Origin: Chara braunii | Lineage: Eukaryota; Streptophyta; Charophyceae; Charales; Characeae | Direction: 5' to 3' | Assembly: GCA_003427395.1 (NCBI GenBank) | Contig: BFEA01000095.1 | Span: forward strand, 2,961,482-2,990,135 | Length of the DNA: 28,654 nucleotides | Shown here: piece by piece, positions 10,083 through 18,326 of the stretch | How the letters are laid out: every line of letters begins with the position of its first letter | Numbering within the stretch: the stretch's first letter is position 1 | Made by a program: the position numbers and the translations under genes | The notes under the pieces: model-generated | What the model was told of the DNA's origin: nothing | Database searches by the model: none | Seen by the model: only the letters and a program-made list of their open reading frames with translations

Positions 10083-11157
10083 CGATCCGGACAGTCCGTC
10101 GTCACGCACCAACCACGAAGTCATCACCCCGCTTAGTCCTCCCGCACCCGTCAGGTTCGCCCACGCCCACAGTCCGTCGCGGCCCGCGTCAACCCCGCGA
10201 ATTTGGCACCAGCTCGTCGGGTCGCCCGACTCCGACTTCAACTCACCTCTTACTTCGCTCGTGAGCCGACCCTCGCTGATCGCGCTACCCCAAGCTTCCA
10301 ACAGCTGGTTAAGAGAGTTATCTAATCGCGCAGCCGGAATTTATAGTGTGCATGCATGCACGAAGAATGCAGAATTACAAGGACTTAGAAAAGAGATAAG
10401 GGGAGGGAGCTCCTACGTTCTGCATGGTCAGATCGCGGCGTGGGGGACGTAGCCTCTCTCCACGCATCGATCCGAGCATGCACTCCACGGCTAGCTAGAC
10501 ATAGCAAGAGAAAAAGCGAGAGCGGGAAAGACGAAGTCCAAGAAGAAAGATACAGTTGCAATGGCGCCCGCCCAAAATTACAGCTACACATACGATTAAG
10601 GGTGCCGACTAATCAGAGCTGCGTTGCAGCCGCAAAAAGAAGCCCGTAAGCGAAAAGTGCTGTGCGGCAAAAGAAAATCCTAAATTCCTAAATTCCTAAA
10701 TTCCTACCTAATGCAGAATGAAGGCGGAAAACACAAACTTCGAAAAGAAAATCCGAAATTCCGAGAGTCATTGGGGCTCAACAAGATTCAAAAATAAATT
10801 TCAAAGAGGCGAAGCAAAAATCCCCGCGCGGTCTCCGCTCCTAAAATCCAACAGCAGGAACGAAAAGGAATGACGTTGACCAGTATTATTTGCACGCTCG
10901 AGGTGGCGCATCACCCATCAATCCTCCCCGGGACTTGCCCGACGCTGAACCCAACCATCCGAAAAGAGACGACGCAAATAGACAAAGAAACGAGGACACC
11001 AATGCAATTTTGATTCAATCCCAATCTCCCGTAATTGGCCCATCCTTCCCAGCTTAGGACCCCACGTTGCTACCGCGCAGAAAATCGCGCAGAACAGAAA
11101 TTGGTTCGTCACAAAGTAGCGAGAGGGTGAGGGAGAGATGGTGGACTTAGAAAAGGA

Positions 11158-11167
<10 letters not shown>

Positions 11168-11246
<79 letters not shown>

Positions 11247-11254
11247 TCTCTCTC
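11168..11254 (+). repeat. Long (CT)n microsatellite
   Basis: About 87 bp of CT dinucleotide with a single interruption (CCC near 11242). It lies between the outer element's 3' LTR and the candidate exon. On the + strand it would be an extreme polypyrimidine tract upstream of a 3' splice site. Confidence 0.95.
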
Positions 11255-11293
11255 AGACCGTTACTAACCTATGAAGGTGGCGCCTTGTTGCAG

Positions 11294-11330
11294 GTACATC
11301 GAAGATGAAGCTGGAGCTATGGTGCCACAG
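11294..11330 (+). other. Possible 37-nt host exon with splice signals
   Basis: The order is (CT)n, CCTTGTTGCAG, then 37 nt ending GTGCCACAG, then GTATGTCTCC. This matches an acceptor (pyrimidines then CAG) and a good donor (CAG/GTATGT). One frame of the segment reads YIEDEAGAMVPQ. No neighbouring exon is visible, since elements lie on both sides. It may be a remnant of a host gene whose intron received the insertions, or chance. I cannot name a product. Confidence 0.2.
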
Positions 11331-11422
11331 GTATGTCTCCCTGGCCTCCGCCAACCATCTCTCTCTCTCCAACGCTACTCTAGCTCGTACTAGCGCCCAG
11401 CGCTGAAGACAACTCCTAACGT

Positions 11423-12577
11423 CGTCGAGCGCATCGGTCCGGCACCGCACGTGGCAGCGTGGGACCCTCTCGGCCGCGCCATGCAGGAGTTGGACCAACC
11501 TCCACACGAACACACAAATGGATTTTCCTTAGGGCCGCTCTGGCCGAGTGCGCCAGCCATACCTCTCGCGAGCCCCAACGACAGGATAGGGCATACGCGA
11601 GGCACAACTTACCTCCACCTTACGGGAGCTGTCACCTCCCCGTCGTGGGCGTATTCCCGCCGAGCTACCAGTCCACAGTACGAAAGTTACTCGGTTGCAA
11701 TCGCAGAGGTGGACCAGCCGAGGGCATTTCTCGTTCGCTGTAGCATAGGGGGCACGCGCGGTAATACGCCTGACGGACCCGCACGCGAACCGACATCTTG
11801 GGGGGCTGAAGTCCCAAGCGTGACTCGTCGTTGGTCGACTAGGACGCATCTCACACACCACGCGCACGCCACTCTACGAACACACAAAACGAAACACACA
11901 CACATACACACGAAACGACACAACACAAACAACGCGACAACGCTCCTAGCCCCTTCAGTGGCCATCCCATAACTTTCCACTGTGGAAATCGGATCAGCGT
12001 CACGCGAGAGACTTAGTATAAAACTGTGCCGACGCAGGGCCTACTCATATCGACTAGCAATGCAAACGTACCCAAGCAGTCGCAACGATGGCGTACCATG
12101 TAGTACCCATACTCGCGCGGCCTTCGTTAATCTCAGGGGTCGCGTTCGGCACTCAAGTGTCGGCTGACATGCGCCTTGAGGGTTAATCTCTCGACACCAG
12201 ACACCCTCAATGNGCGGTTGAAGACCACACACCCTCTTCTGCACCTTATGCANAGTGGGTGGTACAAAGGTTCANACCTGTGGTGGCAGTCGTTTCTTGC
12301 GGCCCAGGAGGTATGCAGAGCGGGTGGTACAAAGGTTCATACCTGTNGTGNCAGTCGTTTCTTGCGGCCCTGGAGGTAAGTCCTACTCNAGGCCTGGTAA
12401 AAGTCAAGGGGTTTGACTTTGACGGCTGCCACGGACTATAACGTCCAACTATGAAAACTCTAAAAAACAAAAACGAATAGGTCGATGGTTCCCTTGTTCC
12501 AAAAGGGGTCATGACCTTTGGGGTTCCCTCCCCCTCTTCGAGTGGTGCCCTCGACCTACAATAATCTCAAGCGTTCG
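11423..12577 (-). mobile_element. 3' LTR of the minus-strand element (minimum extent)
   Basis: Matches 27501-28654. The boundary on this side is CG where the partner has TG (11423 versus 27501), followed by TCGAGCGCATCGG in both. By eye there are about 18 differences in the first 320 bp, about 9 in the next 330, and none in the last 505. Six N bases sit at identical relative positions in both copies (12213, 12253, 12275, 12347, 12351, 12389). The partner is cut by the window end, so the true inner end lies at or beyond 12577, perhaps near 12850 where CTCGAC mirrors the GTCGAG start. Small ORFs here (for example the Thr/His-rich 11451-11972) are not credible genes. Confidence 0.8.
12250..12379 (+). 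repeat. 65-bp tandem duplication inside the LTR
   Basis: Two adjacent 65-bp units start GCANAGTGGGTGGTAC (12250) and GCAGAGCGGGTGGTAC (12315) and end GAGGTAT or GAGGTAA. They carry five of the six Ns if the one just after them is counted. The second unit ends in GGAG/GTAAGT, a strong 5' splice-donor match on the + strand, that is, antisense to the element. The same pair is at 28327-28456. Confidence 0.85.
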
Positions 12578-12757
12578 CGTCTACGTGCGATCCCCGCGAT
12601 CCCATAACTTTTAGACGCTGGGGCGGCGAGCCGTCGCGCGCAGGATTTTTACATAAAGCCGCGCGGCTGCTGGCCTGTCCCATACCGACCAATGATGTCA
12701 CTCATACGTGGTGATCACGGTTTCGGCCTCGCGATATTGAATGTCTGAAGGAATATA

Positions 12758-12819
12758 TCACGAGGGGTTACCCCTCACGATATTGAACGGCTGAAGGACA
12801 TGCCGTTCGCCCCTCGTGA
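12758..12819. repeat. Nested, mutually exclusive inverted repeats
   Basis: TCACGAGGGG (12758-12767) can pair perfectly with CCCCTCGTGA (12810-12819). Its GAGGGG can instead pair with the adjacent CCCCTC (12771-12776) across a 3-nt loop. Inside the larger hairpin, GAACGG (12785-12790) pairs with CCGTTC (12803-12808). The motif CGATATTGAA..GCTGAAGG(A) is also partly repeated (12732 and 12779). The arrangement could form alternative RNA or DNA structures. Confidence 0.65.
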
Positions 12820-13500
12820 CATCTCCGCCTTCAGGGTTGGGTGTCTCGACGGGCGAGTACAGATAGGCTCGGCGCGAGGGGAAGTCCCTCCCTCCCTGAA
12901 GAGCCTAGAGCTTGGGATGTCATGGACAAGGACCTTGAATCCCAGCCCAGGACCAGCATCCGACTAAGAAAACCCCCAAGGAGCAACAAGACTAGAAGGA
13001 AAGTTTTTTTGTGTCCATCTCGGTCTTACCCTCTGAGTATGCCCTTAGCACGGGGCTCCTTAGGCCTCGAGAACACCGACCGTAAATACACCCAAGCATA
13101 CACACATAAGGGAGATAGAGTTGCGACGATCACTTCTCACAGGCACAGTGGGACTCCTCACAAACATATGTACATATATGAGATCGCAAGCAACCCAAAT
13201 TCAAAATCCGAGCCACAGGGTCTACCTGCAATCACATCAAAGAATCGAACAACAAACCAGACACTACGCGGAGTCAACCCCAACCAATCTCTGCACTCAT
13301 ACCCCTTTGCTTTAGCCATGCAAGTCCCAATCTCCTGTCCAACCAACCATAATTAAATACTTAGTACCTTTGTTAAATGATCATTCAATAAAAGTTCAGG
13401 TAAAACCCTTAACAAACAGTAGAGTCACCAGCGCCAAAGCCTTTTAGGTTGGGTATGGAGAGTGAGTTGGAATTGAGTCGTAGATCGACGAATCGGCAAC
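12820..13500. other. Non-coding, nothing recognised
   Basis: Small frames such as 12841-13356 have no recognisable domain. A pyrimidine-rich TCCCTCCCTCCCTG at 12886-12899 could be a polypurine tract of the minus-strand element if the LTR ends nearby, but I could not fix that boundary. Confidence 0.4.
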
Positions 13501-13507
13501 CGACCTA

Positions 13508-13723
13508 TTATCAGTGATAACAGAAGACGATCCTTATAGGATCGACTTCAACTAGTCCAAGTTCAAAATCAACGTCCGAGAAAGGCCTGTGTCATAAGAT
13601 AGGTCGATGCCCAGCTAAATCATCAGCACATGGGGGATGAACCTCCATAGCACATTCTCACTCACAGTTACGTGCCAAGTAAGTCTAAGCCTACCTTTAC
13701 GCCAGCGCCCAAAGCAAAGGTAG
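13508..13723. repeat. Three perfect small hairpins
   Basis: TTATCA-g-TGATAA (13508-13520), CGATCCT-tat-AGGATCG (13528-13544) and CTACCTTT...AAAGGTAG (13691-13698 with 13716-13723). All arms are perfect complements. No coding frame is present here. Confidence 0.7.
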
Positions 13724-13806
13724 ACTAATGGCAGAATCTCCCCTATTCAAGGTGGATCGTCAGAATCGTCACCTGTCAAAAAATAATCTATCTCCTCTAA
13801 ATCAAG

Positions 13807-14110
13807 AAAATTTCGGCAGCGTTTTCCGTAGGAAAAATACCTTTTCAGAATTTATATCAGCTTGAACATAAAACCAAAAATAGTTTTTGACTATCTAAAG
13901 TTCAATTTTGTCTAACTCCCTGATTTAGCAAAAAATTGGGCAGCACTCCCTTTAGAAAATGAGACTTTCCAGATTTTTACTAAGTCGTATATGAACTTTA
14001 GACGAGCTGAACTTTAAAAAGTCAAAATTTTACTAATTCCTTGGATTCGCAGAAATTTCGGCAGCGCTTCCCGTAGAGAAAGTAGCTTACCAAAATTTAT
14101 ACAAAGCCAA
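13807..14110. repeat. Three degenerate tandem units of about 122 bp
   Basis: The core (A)AATTTCGGCAGCG-TTCCCGTAG, followed by an A-rich stretch, TTNCAGAATTTAT and then a GAACTTTA-type segment, recurs with the CAGC of each core at 13817, 13941 and 14062 (spacing 124 and 121). The units are AT-rich and non-coding. Confidence 0.7.
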
Positions 14111-14395
14111 GTATAACAAAAGATCCCAGAAAATGCAAGAAATGATCTAAGTAAAATAAGGTCAACTTAGAAAATGCAGGAATTGACCTAACTCCTACCG
14201 CTCTAGCACGTGGCGAGCCTCTAAAGCAACTAGCTATCAACCTTCGACTCAACCAAGTAGTAGATTCACTCAGCCACATGCAATACCAAACCACAAAGGT
14301 AAGTACTCTCACCAACCCCAAGTCAACTTAGCAAGCAAATAGTTCGTAGCCTTTCAATGACTTACCCTTTATACCCAGCTTACATAGGGCATAAA

Positions 14396-15296
14396 GTCAG
14401 GTCATTCAATCTTATGAAACATGCCTGACCCAGCCATCGAATATACACGAACATGTTGTACAACTACTTTTCTCTTCCTTTGGGCATATGACTAAGCCAT
14501 TCATCTCAGAAAGAAAGCTTAGTCGCCCTGAGCTGTTTAATATTGAAGTTATATATATCTCTCAGACCTAATGTTCAAAAGTTGGGCGTAAGGCTGAGCC
14601 ATTCATCTTAGAAACAAAGCTCAGCCTGCCCAAGTTACCTTCAGTTATATTCTTAGTTATACTCTCTTCAAGTTGTGATAAGCTATAGTCAGGCCATCCA
14701 ATCTTATGGAACCCGTGCTTGACTATCCTGTTCATAGATTGAATAATATAAAATATAGCCAATATATAACCTCTCGGGTTCCAACATATGTGAGGCAGTG
14801 GGCCAGACCATTCAATCTTATGAAACATATCTGGTCCCTTGCCAAGTTTGTTTCTCTCTGAACCATCTATGTGCGGCATGAGTCCAAAGTCATCCAGTCT
14901 TATGGAACATGCTTTGTCCTCTGCAAAAATTACTCCCTCAGAATAAAACAAGAGAAAGAGTTGGGCCATTTATCTTAGAAACAAAGTCCAACCCTCTCTT
15001 CTCAGCACTAAAGAAAACAAAGCACTCTGAGTTGGACCCAGATGTTGTTCATAAACCACCCAGAAATAAACAACATCAAGACCATTCATCTTAGAAACAA
15101 AGTCTGGTCCTCAAACTTGCACAGGCAAACCCCACGAAATAAGTAGCCAGGTCGTTCATCTTAGAAACAGAGTCTAGCGAAATTAAATAAACACAACAAC
15201 CAATACATTCATCTTAGAAACAAAGCTTGGCCTTTTAAAAAAAACAAAATAAAACACAACGATCAGGCCATCCAATCTTATGGAACATGCCTGACC
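14396..15296 (+). repeat. Cluster of eleven hairpin units with conserved loops and covarying arms
   Basis: Units begin near 14396, 14490, 14591, 14685, 14800, 14885, 14960, 15079, 15146, 15201 and 15263. Two loop classes alternate irregularly: CATTCATCTTAGAAACAAA (19 nt, units 2, 3, 7-10) and a CAATCTTATGRAACAT type (units 1, 4, 5, 6, 11). The arms differ between units but pair within them. Examples are GACTAAGC/GCTTAGTC (14490-14524), AGGCTGAGC/GCTCAGCCT (14591-14627), GTCAGG/CCTGAC (14396-14429), ATAGTCAGGC/GCTTGACTAT with one G-T (14685-14726) and TCAGGC/GCCTGA (15263-15294). Units 6, 8 and 10 have eroded arms. Spacing is 60-120 bp with unrelated sequence between units. It is not a CRISPR array, because neither repeat nor spacer length is fixed. 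Confidence 0.8.
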
Positions 15297-17110
15297 CCAT
15301 AGGACCTTGTCATTCTCAGGCAAAACCACCTTCCTCCCACCCTTCCCCCAGATGCAACCCCCTTTCCTGAGCAAGTCTGCCTTCAGTCAATCAAAAAACT
15401 AAAACTGTCATTACACGTATATTCCTTTACTAAGTCTGGGTTATATCCTGAAAGTCAAACCCAAAGTCAAGTACAGGAGGCACGCAATACACTCAGTCAG
15501 GTACATAGCAAGATGTATAGATAGGGGTTATACCAGGGTATATAGAGGGAAAGCAATAGTTACCTATCAATTCCCTGCCTCCATAACTCCTCCTGAGTTC
15601 CGGTAGAGCTCCCGCAATCGGTGGGGCGAACCTCCCACAAGGGCCTTGGCGCGGATAACGGGTTGCAATCCCGCCTGCCACCTTCCTTTTAGAACCAGTA
15701 GACTAGACTTAGAGTGAGAAGGGCAGAAGGAGAAAATTTAAGTCTCTCAGATCCAAGAGTGGTGCACACAGACTCGCGTGAGAGGGTCTTGAAATCTTGA
15801 CTCGCCTGAGGGCCCCCGCAATGGTGGCCAATCTATAGCAGCTTGATCAAACTCTAAAGTTAGACTGCCGAAGCCAACCCCCCTACTGACACCTCAACTT
15901 GCAGCATCCACCTTCCTTCCCCGACTTTGCCCCCTTCCTTTCAAGTCGAAACGCCGCCGCACTGCAGGCTGCAATAGTCCGCAACCAGTCGGTTGTGGCG
16001 CCGTAATACACCGTAGTCAACAACAAGCGGTAGCGACACCCCAACAGCCCGCGGTAGCTCACACACAGCCCACAGATGCAGTCTGCACCCAGTTTCCTGC
16101 AGCGGCGTCCAGCCCACAACTTTGCCCTTCACCAGTTGCTCACCCACACATGCCGAAAACATAGTCCGCGGCCCTGGCACCAACTACCGCGTCCACCTCG
16201 CGTCCTGAAATCAACAAGTATGCAGATGTTGAGCAAGCGGGGCCTTTGCCGCCTGAGTTTAGCACGTAGTTGCAGTCCTATACGACCTCCCCACGTAGTC
16301 TGGTGCGTAGCTTGACCTCTCCGGCTTCTGTGACTTGGCAGTACGGGCACGACTCCAATCAGATAGATGTACAATCAGTCCCTCCGCTCCTGGCAGCTTT
16401 AAACAGGTAGAATGGACCAGCATAGTCGACCAGCAGGCACCCCCCCTTTATGGTTCAGTCGCTGTTGCCGCCTCCGCCCACAATGTTGCGCATTTGGCAG
16501 ACAGACGAACCCTCTCACTCCCCTGTACAGCCAGCCAGCCCCCTCGCCCGAAGTTGAAACCTCGAAGCCTGCTTCCGCCTTCTCACACCGGGCGGCTTCT
16601 CATGGGGGTGAAGTCACCGACTAACAGTCGTATGGGCAGCGAGTTAGGATGTACCAAGCGGAATAACCCTCCCCTTAAACAGCCCGCGAAGGGAAGAAGT
16701 GGATCTGCCGTTAGTGTCGGCCAGATTCACAGGCAGCTCCAGCTCGGTTCCCAGTTCATCCCGCAACGGCCCTCGCTGGTCTGCAGGCGCCTCCCCCGTG
16801 CCGAATCCAGCGTCCACCTTTTTCAAGACACAAATGGAAGCAGGAGGGCGGCCTCGTCAGGGTGGGCAATGTCACATCCAACAGCATCACCAGCGGTTAG
16901 TCCTTCAACCCTGCCCGCATGACCCACGCGGCTCCCGCAAGAGTGATGAGCAAAGTCGAATGCATCTCCCGTCAGAATGCGGTTAGGTACATCCCCAATT
17001 CTGAAAGTCGCCCCTCCCCTATTCTATCCCTCTCCCTATACTACTTGATACCAAAACTAGCAGCCCCAACGCACTCGCCCCACCCCAAAACCCCTCGCTA
17101 GCGTCTTCGT
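15297..17110. other. Non-coding stretch, GC-rich in its second half
   Basis: No protein domain is recognisable. The longest + frame (16335-16922) is rich in Pro, Ser and Arg with no conserved motif and is probably fortuitous. A GGGTTGCAATCCC stem near 15660 superficially resembles a tRNA T-arm but lacks the TTC loop. Confidence 0.5.
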
Positions 17111-17138
17111 TCGTTCGTTTTTGTCAAAAAACGAACGA
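17111..17138. repeat. 12-bp-arm hairpin
   Basis: TCGTTCGTTTTT (17111-17122) and AAAAACGAACGA (17127-17138) are perfect complements around a 4-nt loop. A T-run within a strong stem is unusual in this GC-rich setting. Confidence 0.75.
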
Positions 17139-17291
17139 GATCAGCATTCCTCTCCTTGTTCTCTTCCACGCCGGCCATAGCTCGGCGCACCCCCTTTTCT
17201 CTTCTAGCACCTAGTCGCTAACTCTAATGTCGAATCTAACCTGGTTATCCCACTCGCATGCCCACAAATCCCCCAAATAGCCACTTTCCCG

Positions 17292-17315
17292 GCTCGATTC
17301 CGTTACGAATCGAGC
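17292..17315. repeat. 9-bp-arm hairpin
   Basis: GCTCGATTC and GAATCGAGC flank the 6-nt loop CGTTAC. The surrounding 17140-18240 is GC-rich and Pro/Ser-coding in most frames, and shows no recognisable gene. Confidence 0.75.
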
Positions 17316-18241
17316 GAGCTAAGCTCCCCTGGCTGTGCCCTCCTCCCTCCTCCCGTAGCTTCGCACTCACCCGGTCGCGACCCCCGTCCGGGTTCGTCCA
17401 CCACTTCACTCACTCGGCGCCGGTCACTCTGCTACGCTCGCCCGCTGCCTCCCTGCTGTCTCGTCCCTCCTTCATCCACGGCCAGGCTACCTCGTACCAC
17501 CGCTCGTCACCCCTCAGGCCTTAGTTGCTTCGTCTATTGCCTCTCTCCCCGCCACTACTCCGTCTCACCTACACGTACCCGACTCGCTCTCTAGTCCGAA
17601 TCCATTCTCCTTTACCACTGCGTTGTCGTCAAATGCCAACACCCCCACAGCGTTGTCACCATCACCCCGGGCGCCGAGAAAATGGTCTAACAGCAGTCGA
17701 CTGCCAAGAACCAAACGCCCGGCTGTCGGCTCCCCCGGTTTTATCTCCTTCCCTCCGCGCGGGGGATCGTACCGACCTCCCCCTTCCCGGTCACCCAGGG
17801 GGACTTCGGCCTATCGGGCCTCGGGGGGTTCGCGGTGCACCCCCACTCGTACCGCAGTAGTGCACTCACCTCCGGCTTACACCTGGCCCCAGACCCTGTC
17901 TTGATTCACTCGCCCCCTTATCTCTCAGTGCCCGCCGCTATCATGGAGTGGCCTCGCCCGCTGTTGAAACCGTCACGCTGGCCTAGCGCTTGTCACCACT
18001 GTTGCGTGCGCCCGCCTTCTTCCGAAACCAGGACAGCGGAAGCAACCAGCCAGAGCGCCTCGGCTTCTCCGCGCCCTATCCGCGTCGTCCTTGCGCAGGC
18101 GCTATGCTAATATTCTCTATATCATTCCAATTTGAACAGATATCCCGAAGGACCCGGCCGCGGTGATACCCCACCCGTGGTTCTTCAAGTCTCAGACCGC
18201 CAGCCGCAGTGTCTCGCCCCAGGCCAGAACGGTCCAGGAAT

Positions 18242-18278
18242 AATAAAATAGAGAAAGCAAAAAAAAAAAAAAAAAAAA
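18242..18278 (+). other. AATAAA plus A20: likely retroposed transcript end
   Basis: AATAAA (18242-18247) is followed 11 bases later by twenty A residues (18259-18278). A polyadenylation signal directly before a genomic poly-A tract is the usual mark of a reverse-transcribed, polyadenylated RNA such as a SINE, LINE or processed pseudogene. The sequence upstream has no recognisable ORF, and I could not identify a flanking target duplication. Confidence 0.4.
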
Positions 18279-18326
18279 GCATGAACGGGAATCCCTAAGC
18301 AGGGTGCGGGAACTACTAAAACCCCA

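Larger units (their letters stand above)
644..11113 (+). mobile_element. LTR-flanked composite element, outer orientation +
   Basis: Two direct repeats of about 2.44 kb bound a 5.6-kb interior. The + orientation is inferred from the purine-rich tract that ends immediately before the right repeat, where a PPT should precede the 3' LTR. The interior holds a + strand gag-like fragment near the 3' end and a minus-strand pol remnant in the middle. It is therefore either a large non-autonomous element that received a nested insertion, or a rearranged one. The flanking five bases (639-643 ggaag, 11114-11118 aagta) do not form a clear target duplication, which fits an old or recombined copy. With LTRs this large and little coding capacity it resembles the LARD class. 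Confidence 0.65.
8658..11113 (+). mobile_element. 3' LTR of the composite element
   Basis: Full-length partner of 644-3078 with the same TG...CA ends. It preserves the TATA box (9987-9995), the CT tract (10050-10082), the GTGCATGCATGCACG palindromic block (near 10348) and the antisense frame 9338-8943. Long + strand frames here are not conserved as proteins between copies. Directly after its end come a purine-rich stretch and then a long (CT)n tract. Confidence 0.8.

Noticed and set aside
639-11118. Target-site duplication of the composite element
   Set aside because: The flanking pentamers ggaag and aagta do not match.
11451-11972. ORF shared by both LTRs of the right-hand element (173 codons, Thr/His-rich)
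   Set aside because: The frame is broken in the other copy, and the differences between copies show no coding pattern.
14396-15296. CRISPR-like array
   Set aside because: Repeat length, spacing (60-120 bp) and arms vary, two loop classes alternate, and the setting is eukaryotic.
15600-15680. tRNA gene suggested by GGTAGAGCT and GGGTTGCAATCCC
   Set aside because: No TTC-type T loop, no matching acceptor stem, and no acceptable anticodon arm.
16335-16922. 195-codon + strand ORF as a gene
   Set aside because: Pro/Ser/Arg-rich with no motif, in a GC-rich stretch where several frames are open; no partner exon or homologue recognised.
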